Assembly: GCA_022616395.1 (NCBI GenBank)
Contig: JAKEEV010001223.1
Location: 1-9,555, forward strand
Length of the DNA: 9,555 nt
From: Planctomycetia bacterium
GTDB lineage: Bacteria; Planctomycetota; Planctomycetia; Gemmatales; Gemmataceae
Direction: 5' to 3'
The translations under genes and the position numbers were made by a program. Positions 1-5,694 of this stretch are shown piece by piece; position 1 is the stretch's first letter, and the number at the start of each line of letters is the position of its first letter. The notes beneath the pieces were generated by a model. The model was given only the letters and a program-made list of their open reading frames with translations. It ran no database searches and was not told the origin of the DNA.

Positions 1-2532
1 AAACTGCCGGACGCGGTCATCAAGGACTTCGAGAAATGGATCGCGATGGGCGCGCCCGACCCGCGTGGCGACTCCGCGATTGCCCCCAAGCGGCAAGTCG
101 GCTTGACTATCGAAGAGGGACGAAAGTTCTGGGCGTACAAGCTCCCGGTGCGGCCCGAAGTGCCAGAAATTCAAAATCCGAAATTCGAAATCCGAAATGA
201 GATCGACGCTTTCATTCTCGCGGACCTTGTGAAGAAGAAACTGGAGCCGGCAAAGGAAGCCGACCGCGCGACGCTGATTCGCAGACTCTACTACGACCTC
301 ACCGGCCTGCCGCCGACACCGGAAGAAGTCGATGCGTTTGTCAACGACAAGGACGAGGACGCTTACGAGAAGCTCGTCGACAAGTTGCTCGCGTCTCGTG
401 AGTTCGGAGAGCGCTGGGGCCGACACTGGCTCGACATCGCGCGCTATGCGGAATCCGTCACGCTTCGCGGGTTCATCTTCAAGGAAGCGTGGCGCTATCG
501 CGATTACGTGATCGACTCCTTCAACGAAGACAAACCGTTCGATCAGTTCATTGCGGAACAAATCGCCGGTGATCTTCTCCCCGCGGCGACGACCGAAGAC
601 CGCAAGCGGAATCTCATCGCGACCACGTTCCTGCAACTCGGTAACACGAACCTCGAAGAGCAGGACAAGAAGCAACTGCGCATGGATGTGGTGGACGAGC
701 AGCTTGATGTGATTACCAAGGGCTTCCTCGGCCAGACCGTGACCTGCGCGCGCTGTCACGATCACAAGTTCGACCCGATCCCGACGAAGGATTACTACGC
801 GCTGGCGGGCATCCTTCGCAACGTGAAAGCGATGGAACACGCGAATGTCTCGAAGTGGGTGGAAGTTCCGCTGCCCGCCGATCCAGAAACCGAAGCCGCT
901 CTCAAGAAACACGATGCAGCAGTCTCAGCGCTCCAGGCGAAGATCGCAGCGGCGAAGAAACTGGCCGGCGGACCGAAACCCGCGACCGGCGTGCTCGCGG
1001 TGAAAGACGTGCCCGGCATTGTGGTGGATGACGAGCAGGCGAAGAAGGTCGGTGACTGGATGGTTTCGAGCTTCAACAAGACTTACATCGGCGCTGGCTA
1101 CATCCACGACAAGGACGCGGGCAAGGGCGAGAAGACACTCACGTTCCAGCCGGAGAATGTTCCGCCGGGCAAGTACGAAGTGCGTCTTGCGTATTCGCCC
1201 GGCACCAACCGCGCAACGAACGTGCCGGTTCACGTCTTCAGCGCTGATGGCGAGAAGACAGTCGAAGTGGACATGAAGAAAGCTCCGCCGATCGACGGCC
1301 GGTTCATCTCCCTGGGCGAATACCGCTTCGAGAAGGACGGGCTGGCGTATGTGATCGTTTCCAACGAGGACACGAAGGGCCACGTCTGCCCGGACGCGGT
1401 GGTGTTTCTGCCGCTCGACAAGAAGCTGGAGAAGAAGGACGAGAAGCCGGCACCGCCGAAGGGCAATGACCCCGCCAACACGGTGAAAGCGCTTGAAGCC
1501 GAGTTGAAGAAACTCCAGGCGAGCGGTCCGAAGCGCGACATGGTGATGTCGGTGGAAGAGGAGAAAGTAATCGAGGACACGAAGGTTCACGTTCGCGGGA
1601 ATGTCCACAACCTGACCGAACTCGCCCCGCGTGGATTCATGACCGTTGCTCTTCATGGCAAGCTGCCGGTCATTCCGAAAAACCAGAGTGGTCGCTTGCA
1701 ACTGGCGGAGTGGATCGCGTCGAAGGATAACCCACTGACCGCTCGCGTGATGGCCAATCGCGTGTGGCACTGGCTCTTCGGCGCTGGTCTGGTCCGCACG
1801 ACGGACAACTTCGGTACGACTGGCGAATTGCCTTCGCATCCAGAACTGCTCGATCATCTCGCGCTGAAGTTCCAGGCGAACCCCGACCGCGAGGTCGGGG
1901 GTATGGGCTGGAGTGTGAAGAAGCTCGTCCGCTACATCGTCCTCAGTCGCACGTATCGGCAGAGTTCGACCGGTGACGCAGCTACCGTGACCGCGGACCC
2001 GGAAAACCGGCTCTTTGGTCGCGCGAATCGTCGGCGGCTTGAAGCCGAGTGCATTCGCGACACGGTTCTGGTCGTCAGCGGCAAGCTCGATCTGACTCGC
2101 GGAGGACCGACGTTCTCCCTGTCGCTCGCTTCGGACTACGGCTACAAGGCGAACTCGCTTCGCCGAAGTGTGTATCTGCCCGCGTTCCGCAACGCGATGC
2201 CGGAGATGCTCGAAGTGTTCGATGCGGCCGACCCGAGCACGGTTACGGGCAAGCGCAACAGCGGCACAGTCGCTCCACAAGCGCTATTCATGATGAACCA
2301 TCCGTTTGTGCTCGACCAATCAAAGTTCGCCGCGACGCGATTGCTCGGTGAGAAGCACGCGGACGATGATGCGCGTATCACGCGAGCGTATCGCCTCACC
2401 CTCGGCCGCGAACCAACGAGCGGCGAACGCGAAGTCGCGAAACGCTTCCTGAAGGGCAAGAACGAGAAAGACGCCTGGACAGCGATATTCCACGCGCTGT
2501 TCGCGTCTGCTGAGTTCAGGTATGTGAATTGA
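1..2532 (+). CDS. PSCyt1 (C-terminal tail)-DUF1549-DUF1553 protein, 5' end outside window
   Basis: Planctomycete protein of the PSCyt1/PSCyt2(DUF1549)/PSD1(DUF1553) type, presumed to be exported and possibly haem-binding; its substrate is unknown. An ATG lies at 46, but the frame is open from base 1. Codons 1-21 (LPDAVIKDFEKWIAMGAP...) match the end of a PSCyt1 cytochrome-like domain, so the gene starts upstream and 46 is an internal Met. Counting from codon 1: DUF1549 at about 67-280, with a CARCH (CxxCH) motif at 249-253 followed by DHKFDP; a beta-rich domain resembling the golvesin/xanthan-lyase type at about 340-470 (GIVVDD, GAGYIHD, NRATNVPV, DAVVFLPL); a Lys/Glu-rich linker, probably coiled; and DUF1553 at about 553-830 (ANRVWHWLFGAGLVRTTDNFG). 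It is complete at the 3' end (TGA 2530-2532). It lies 80 bases before the DUF1501 gene, its usual partner. Domain calls are from memory of the families; the biochemical role is inferred. Confidence 0.9.
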   Translation, partial: KLPDAVIKDFEKWIAMGAPDPRGDSAIAPKRQVGLTIEEGRKFWAYKLPVRPEVPEIQNPKFEIRNEIDAFILADLVKKKLEPAKEADRATLIRRLYYDLTGLPPTPEEVDAFVNDKDEDAYEKLVDKLLASREFGERWGRHWLDIARYAESVTLRGFIFKEAWRYRDYVIDSFNEDKPFDQFIAEQIAGDLLPAATTEDRKRNLIATTFLQLGNTNLEEQDKKQLRMDVVDEQLDVITKGFLGQTVTCARCHDHKFDPIPTKDYYALAGILRNVKAMEHANVSKWVEVPLPADPETEAALKKHDAAVSALQAKIAAAKKLAGGPKPATGVLAVKDVPGIVVDDEQAKKVGDWMVSSFNKTYIGAGYIHDKDAGKGEKTLTFQPENVPPGKYEVRLAYSPGTNRATNVPVHVFSADGEKTVEVDMKKAPPIDGRFISLGEYRFEKDGLAYVIVSNEDTKGHVCPDAVVFLPLDKKLEKKDEKPAPPKGNDPANTVKALEAELKKLQASGPKRDMVMSVEEEKVIEDTKVHVRGNVHNLTELAPRGFMTVALHGKLPVIPKNQSGRLQLAEWIASKDNPLTARVMANRVWHWLFGAGLVRTTDNFGTTGELPSHPELLDHLALKFQANPDREVGGMGWSVKKLVRYIVLSRTYRQSSTGDAATVTADPENRLFGRANRRRLEAECIRDTVLVVSGKLDLTRGGPTFSLSLASDYGYKANSLRRSVYLPAFRNAMPEMLEVFDAADPSTVTGKRNSGTVAPQALFMMNHPFVLDQSKFAATRLLGEKHADDDARITRAYRLTLGREPTSGEREVAKRFLKGKNEKDAWTAIFHALFASAEFRYVN
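169..196 (+). repeat. 14-bp tandem repeat inside the coding sequence
   Basis: Two adjacent 14-base units, ATTCAAAATCCGAA (169-182) and ATTCGAAATCCGAA (183-196), differ at one base. They are AT-rich in an otherwise GC-rich gene. They translate in frame as part of EIQNPKFEIRNEI, directly before the start of the DUF1549 domain (IDAFILADL). This resembles a low-complexity insertion that is tolerated in an interdomain linker. Confidence 0.7.
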
Positions 2533-2539
2533 TGCTTTC

Positions 2540-2599
2540 GTAGGTGCCGCGAGCCGAGCGGACCACACTCCCAAGCCCGCCTCGGCAAGGCGGGCCTAC
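2540..2599 (-). repeat. Two-part REP-like hairpin module between the DUF1553 and DUF1501 genes
   Basis: The distal part of the module contains CGAGCGGACCACACT (2555-2569), identical to 7070-7084. The proximal part is a perfect 7-bp stem, GCCCGCC (2575-2581) and GGCGGGC (2589-2595), with loop TCGGCAA. It ends in CTAC (2596-2599), so the minus strand reads GTAG followed by the hairpin, the arrangement typical of REP sequences. The same two-part order is found at 7058-7111. The module fills almost the whole gap between the two genes and contains a GTG at 2544 that could be taken wrongly as the start of the next gene. Confidence 0.65.
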
Positions 2600-2612
2600 C
2601 AAGAGCGCTGTC

Positions 2613-4034
2613 ATGCTCCCACTGTCTCGTCGCGATTGGCTTGCTCAAACTTCCTGTGGGTTCGGCGCGCTTGCGCTTGCGGGGCTTGCGGCTGAGGAAT
2701 CGCGCGCAGCGCCCATCGTCAATCCGCTTGCGGCAAAGCCGGGGCATCACAAGGCGCGCGCCAAGCGCATAATCTTCCTGTTCATGCAGGGCGGGGTGTC
2801 TCACGTCGATTCCTACGACTACAAGCCGACACTGGAGAAGGAAGACGGCAAGCAACTGAAGTTCGATGATGCCCGCATCATCGCGAACACCGGCATGCGC
2901 GGAAGCACTCAGCGCGTGATGAAGCCGCTGTGGAAGTTCGCCCAGCAGGGCAAGAGCGGCAAGTGGGCATCGAACCTGTTCCCTGAAGTGAACAAGATTA
3001 TCGACGAGTTGTGTTTCATCCACTCGATGCGAACCGAAGGTGTCGCTCACGGCCCAGCAACTCTCTTCCTCCACTGCGGTTCAACGAACTTCATCCGTCC
3101 GAGCATGGGTAGCTGGGTTCTGTATGGGCTTGGTAGCGAGAACGCGAACCTGCCGGGCTTCATTTCCATTGCTCCCTCGAACGGCAACGGCGGCGCGCGC
3201 AACTACGGCAACGCGTTTTTGCCCGCGATCTATCAGGGCACACCGATCGGCCGCGCTGGTGGACCGGCGTCTGATGCAACGATTCGCAACCTCGCACCGC
3301 AGCTTCCTCCCAACGTCACTCAGGAACACTTCGACTTACTGCGCGAACTCAATGCCGAACAACTCAAGCAGAATCCGGATGACGCGGAGTTAGAAGCAGT
3401 CGCGGCATCGTATGAACTGGCGTGGCGGATGCAGAAGAACGCGCCGGACGTGATGGACATCGCAAAAGAGACAACCGAGACGCAGAAACTCTATGGCATC
3501 GGTACGAAGGAGACCGACAACTTCGGCAAGCAGTGCCTGATGGCTCGCCGACTTAGCGAAGCGGGGGTGCGCTTCGTGCAAGTGACCTACGGCGACAACT
3601 CCGCGAACCCCGCGTGGGACCAGCACTCGAACTTGCCCAAGCACGGCGACCACGCGCGAGCGGTGGACAAGCCCATCGCGGGGTTACTCACAGACTTGAA
3701 GCGCCGGGGCTTGCTCGAAGACACGATTGTGTGGTGGGGAGGCGAGTTTGGCCGAACGCCGTATGCGGAGAAGAACGGCACAGGCCGCGATCACAACCCC
3801 GGCGGCTTTACTGTGTGGCTGGCCGGCGGCGGCTTCAAGCCCGCGTGTTCATTCGGCGCAACCGACGAGTTCGGCGCCGCGGCAGTCACCGACAAGGTTC
3901 ACATGCACGACCTCCACGCGACGATCCTTCACCAACTCGGACTCAATCACGAGAAGTTGACGTTCCAGTACACCGGCCGCCCCTTCCGCCTCACCGACGT
4001 TCACGGCCGCGTGGTGAAGGAAGTAGTGTCTTGA
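2613..4034 (+). CDS. Tat-exported DUF1501 protein
   Basis: Member of the DUF1501 family, which is related to the sulfatase/alkaline-phosphatase fold; the substrate is unknown. I chose ATG 2613 (473 residues) because it places a twin-arginine signal at the N-terminus: SRRDWL at 5-10, then a hydrophobic segment at about 14-26 and an Ala-rich cleavage region. The GTG at 2544 would add 23 residues translated from a repeat. Typical family blocks are present: IIFLFMQGGVSHVDSYD (about 53-69), HSMRTEGVAHGPA, GGEFGRTP (about 376-383), GRDHNPGGFT, HMHDLHATILHQLGLNH and a C-terminal GRPFRLTDVHG. The length fits the family. No strong Shine-Dalgarno sequence is visible (CAAGAG some distance upstream), so translation may be coupled to the preceding gene, which ends 80 bases earlier. 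These two genes commonly form a pair in planctomycetes. The stop TGA (4032-4034) is followed after two bases by a GTAG hairpin. Confidence 0.92.
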   Translation: MLPLSRRDWLAQTSCGFGALALAGLAAEESRAAPIVNPLAAKPGHHKARAKRIIFLFMQGGVSHVDSYDYKPTLEKEDGKQLKFDDARIIANTGMRGSTQRVMKPLWKFAQQGKSGKWASNLFPEVNKIIDELCFIHSMRTEGVAHGPATLFLHCGSTNFIRPSMGSWVLYGLGSENANLPGFISIAPSNGNGGARNYGNAFLPAIYQGTPIGRAGGPASDATIRNLAPQLPPNVTQEHFDLLRELNAEQLKQNPDDAELEAVAASYELAWRMQKNAPDVMDIAKETTETQKLYGIGTKETDNFGKQCLMARRLSEAGVRFVQVTYGDNSANPAWDQHSNLPKHGDHARAVDKPIAGLLTDLKRRGLLEDTIVWWGGEFGRTPYAEKNGTGRDHNPGGFTVWLAGGGFKPACSFGATDEFGAAAVTDKVHMHDLHATILHQLGLNHEKLTFQYTGRPFRLTDVHGRVVKEVVS

Positions 4035-4036
4035 TA

Positions 4037-4058
4037 GTAGCCCGCCGCGGAGCGGCGG
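4037..4058 (+). repeat. GTAG-type REP hairpin directly after the DUF1501 stop
   Basis: GTAG at 4037-4040, then CCGCCGC (4042-4048), loop GGA (4049-4051) and GCGGCGG (4052-4058), a perfect 7-bp stem. It begins two bases after TGA 4032-4034. The same stem occurs at 7090-7106 on the other strand, again two bases after a stop. It may act as a 3' mRNA stabiliser or weak terminator, but no T-tract follows. Confidence 0.75.
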
Positions 4059-4065
4059 TGTTCTC

Positions 4066-4129
4066 AACGAGCCGCGACTGCGAGGGAGCGGGAGGTTCGG
4101 TAACCGCTCCCTCGCGGTCGCGGCTCGTT
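4066..4129. repeat. 26-bp inverted repeat, copy 1
   Basis: Arm 1 at 4066-4091 begins AACGAGCCGCGACTGCGAGG. Arm 2 at 4104-4129 is its reverse complement apart from one base at 4079 (T where copy 2 has C). The 12-base loop is GAGGTTCGGTAA. The same palindrome occurs at 6990-7051 with perfect arms. It could form a long hairpin in RNA or a cruciform in DNA. No T-tract follows, so a simple intrinsic terminator is not supported. Confidence 0.85.
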
Positions 4130-4167
4130 AGATTACTGACTGACTCCACGAGGCGGCTTTGTTTTTT

Positions 4168-4226
4168 AGCCGCGGAGCGGCGTCGGATGGTCGCGGCGAC
4201 TTGTCCTCATCGTCCAGGTCGCCGCG
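4168..4226 (+). repeat. Extra copy of the element's outer repeat plus a 9-bp-stem hairpin
   Basis: The 24-base unit AGCCGCGGAGCGGCGTCGGA+TGGT at 4168-4191 is identical to 4239-4262. It contains a GCCGC-GGA-GCGGC hairpin. It is followed by CGCGGCGAC (4192-4200), a 17-base loop, and GTCGCCGCG (4218-4226), a perfect 9-bp stem. The second copy is followed by GTAG and the CCAGGGGT hairpin, so both copies have the layout outer unit, short spacer, hairpin. This looks like a second REP-type unit placed next to the insertion element. Confidence 0.7.
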
Positions 4227-4232
4227 ATCTGG

Positions 4233-4934
4233 GTTTTCAGCCGCGGAGCGGCGTCGGATGGTAGCCAGGGGTGAAGCGAGCGCAAGCGAGCGCAACCCCT
4301 GGAAACGTGGACCCAACAAATCACCAAGCCCCGGAGGGGCGCCGGAAACACAGCGGGTGCCCCATGCCGCAATCGTACACGTGTCTGCACTACCACCTCG
4401 TCTTCAGCACGAAGAACCGCGTGCCGGCGATCTCGCCAGAATGGGAAAAGCGGCTCTGGGAATACCTCGGCGGGATCGTGCGCGACCTCGGCGGCATTCC
4501 AATTCAGATTGGCGGAGTGGAAGACCACGTTCACTTACTGGTCACGTTGCGGCAAGAACCGGCGTTGAAGGACGTGCTGCGCGAACTGAAAGCCGGTTCG
4601 TCGGTGTGGGTTCATCGCGAATTCCCGGAGGTTCGCGAGTTCGAGTGGCAGGTCGGTTACGGCGCGTTCACGGTCAGTCACTCCAACATCAGCGCGGTGA
4701 AAGCGTACATCGCAAACCAGCGCGAACACCACAAGAAGCAGAGTAGCAAGGACGAGTTCCGGGCGCTGTTGGAGAAGCATGGGATTGCGTTCAAGGAAGA
4801 GTATCTCTTCTGAAGGCAGGTTCCGGCGCCCCTCCGGGGCTTCATTGTTATTTGTCACCGGTTCCAGGGGTTTCGCTCGCTGCGCTTCGCTTCACCCCTG
4901 GCTACCATCCAACGCCGCTCCGCGGCTGAAAACA
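4233..4934 (+). mobile_element. IS200/IS605-type (RAYT-like) element with three-hairpin inverted ends
   Basis: A single-gene element. Left end: outer hairpin (4240-4253), GTAG (4261-4264), CCAGGGGT (4265-4272) pairing with ACCCCTGG (4295-4302), and a third hairpin, GCCCC-GGA-GGGGC (4328-4340), within 4326-4346. The right end mirrors it: 4822-4842 is the exact reverse complement of 4326-4346; CCAGGGGT (4864-4871) pairs with ACCCCTGG (4894-4901); and 4901-4934 matches the reverse complement of 4233-4266 with one mismatch. The left B loop holds a 10-base tandem repeat (4274-4293). The exact cleavage points are uncertain because this class makes no target duplication. Plain IS200 elements have subterminal hairpins rather than such long symmetric ends, so a RAYT bordered by two opposed REPs is an equally good description. 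Confidence 0.8.
4364..4813 (+). CDS. Y1 HUH transposase, IS200/IS605 TnpA or RAYT-like
   Basis: Single-strand DNA transposase of the Transposase_17 type; it cuts and joins DNA through a 5'-phosphotyrosine next to hairpins. It has 149 residues, the normal size. Visible motifs: N-terminal YHLVFSTKNR (10-19), HUH motif H55-V-H57 (GGVEDHVHLL), and catalytic Tyr115 in VKAYIANQREHH (112-123), with Gln119 in the usual helix position. All key residues are present, so the gene looks intact. I chose ATG 4364 because the family motif starts at once (MPQSYTCLHYHLVF). An upstream in-frame start at 4271 would only translate the left-end repeats. The Shine-Dalgarno sequence is poor, and a GC-rich hairpin (4328-4340) lies about 23 bases before the ATG. 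This recalls IS200, where 5' structure keeps expression low, but that is inference here. No tnpB follows. Confidence 0.92.
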   Translation: MPQSYTCLHYHLVFSTKNRVPAISPEWEKRLWEYLGGIVRDLGGIPIQIGGVEDHVHLLVTLRQEPALKDVLRELKAGSSVWVHREFPEVREFEWQVGYGAFTVSHSNISAVKAYIANQREHHKKQSSKDEFRALLEKHGIAFKEEYLF

Positions 4935-4971
4935 GTTCACTCCTTCCCCAGATTCCGCCCAGGTGCTTGCA

Positions 4972-5274
4972 ATGGCTACGTCAACGTGTTCAAACTGTGG
5001 CCGACAGGCAAAGATGCCCGACGACGCAAAGTTGATTCTCGTCCACGGTCCAAGAGATGAATCGGGACTGAATCATTACTACCTATATTGTCGCTCATGC
5101 CACAAAGTCACTGATCTGGAGCCTGCGGGCTGTTTGAGTCTGCTCACGTTCACTTTTTTCCGACCCGTCGGAGTTATTGACCCCGTCGAGGTGCGAGACA
5201 AACATCCCGAAGCCTTCGGCATCTTTGCGGAAAAGATTCAACAGGCAATGCGAGAAGATGGGATTATCCGGTAA
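4972..5274 (+). CDS. Small zinc-ribbon protein
   Basis: Hypothetical protein of 100 residues. It has two Cys pairs, C6-SN-C9 and C40-RS-C43, spaced as in a zinc ribbon, followed by a hydrophobic stretch (CLSLLTFTFF, about 53-62) and an acidic/basic C-terminal helix (HPEAFGIFAEKIQQAMREDG). I do not recognise a named family; nucleic-acid or protein binding is the usual role of such ribbons. I prefer ATG 4972 to the in-frame GTG 4963 because it puts the first CxxC at the N-terminus and leaves AGG (4961-4963) eight bases upstream. The start is only 38 bases from the right end of the insertion element. The native promoter may therefore have been displaced, or transcription may come from the element. 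The protein itself looks complete. Confidence 0.7.
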   Translation: MATSTCSNCGRQAKMPDDAKLILVHGPRDESGLNHYYLYCRSCHKVTDLEPAGCLSLLTFTFFRPVGVIDPVEVRDKHPEAFGIFAEKIQQAMREDGIIR

Positions 5275-5281
5275 GCCAGTG

Positions 5282-5310
5282 TTGTGAGTCGTGCAGGATA
5301 TAGCTATACT
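5282..5310 (+). promoter_or_regulatory. Predicted sigma70-type promoter of the 92-residue gene
   Basis: TTGTGA (5282-5287) and TATACT (5305-5310) are separated by 17 bases, matching the -35 and -10 consensus at 4/6 and 5/6 positions. Transcription would start near 5317, giving a leader of about 29 bases that includes AGGAGG (5333-5338). This is a sequence match only, and planctomycete promoters are poorly characterised. Confidence 0.45.
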
Positions 5311-5345
5311 GACACTTGTTCAGTTAACCAACAGGAGGACTTTCG

Positions 5346-5624
5346 ATGCCAAGCCAACGACTTCAACTGCAACGGGCAGAGGCTCGATACAGAGAGTTTC
5401 ACAACTACTTATCCGCGAGCCAAGCCTACAACGGCTACCGCGACCCCATCCCGCTTCCCATCCCCATTGAGGTGACTCGTCAGGCAGTGCTGGATTGTTT
5501 CCTTGCGAGAAATCCCCAGTTCGATCAGTTTCGTGCGCATCTCGCGGAGTTCCGCCGTGAAATCTTCCCAACCGTGTTCCACCTCGCTAAAGACCGTTGG
5601 GAAGCTGTGAGTAAGAACACGTGA
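5346..5624 (+). CDS. Hypothetical 92-residue protein
   Basis: I do not recognise a family. The gene is well supported as a unit: AGGAGG (5333-5338) lies seven bases before ATG 5346, a candidate promoter is at 5282-5310, and a strong hairpin terminator follows the stop by 20 bases. The protein has no signal peptide, membrane segment or Cys. It has an Arg/Gln-rich N-terminal helix (RLQLQRAEARYREFHNYL), a Pro-rich turn (DPIPLPIPIE, about 33-42) and a predicted helical C-terminal half (VTRQAVLDCFLARNPQFDQF..., ending AKDRWEAVSKNT). This suggests a small, soluble helical protein. It faces the amidohydrolase gene convergently. No function is assigned. Confidence 0.7.
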   Translation: MPSQRLQLQRAEARYREFHNYLSASQAYNGYRDPIPLPIPIEVTRQAVLDCFLARNPQFDQFRAHLAEFRREIFPTVFHLAKDRWEAVSKNT

Positions 5625-5644
5625 CACCGCGACGCACTCGCTGT

Positions 5645-5680
5645 AAAGCAGGCGCGGATCATTCCGCGCCTGCTTTCGTT
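5645..5680. terminator. Hairpin terminator between two convergent genes
   Basis: A perfect 13-bp stem, AAAGCAGGCGCGG (5645-5657) and its complement (5664-5676), with a six-base loop ATCATT. On the plus strand it is followed by CGTTT. It lies 20 bases after the 92-residue gene and 18 bases after the stop of the minus-strand amidohydrolase, so it can serve both. The U-tract is short on both strands, but the stem is the best terminator-like structure in the window. Confidence 0.8.
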
Positions 5681-5694
5681 TCCCAGGCTATCAG

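Noticed and set aside
925..2280. Long minus-strand open frame (451 codons) antisense to the DUF1549/DUF1553 gene
   Set aside because: Arg/His/Leu-rich composition with no recognisable motif. It is a by-product of GC-rich codon usage of the plus-strand gene, which has clear family motifs throughout.
4066..4129. Intrinsic terminator of the DUF1501 gene
   Set aside because: The stem is long and stable but no T-tract follows, and the same palindrome also occurs upstream of a gene. Kept as a repeat.
4037..4360. CRISPR array
   Set aside because: Repeats are palindromic, unevenly spaced and of several different families, with no regular spacers and no cas genes.
4159..4746. Plus-strand open frame of 195 codons overlapping the transposase in another frame
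   Set aside because: Starts within repeats, Arg/Pro-rich, and lies over the transposase gene, which has all its catalytic motifs in the other frame.
4233..4934. Target-site duplication flanking the transposase element
   Set aside because: No convincing direct repeat at the ends, and IS200/IS605-type elements do not make one.
5284..5475. Open frame beginning GTG at 5284
   Set aside because: Overlaps the promoter and the start of the 92-residue gene in another frame, which has the strong Shine-Dalgarno sequence.
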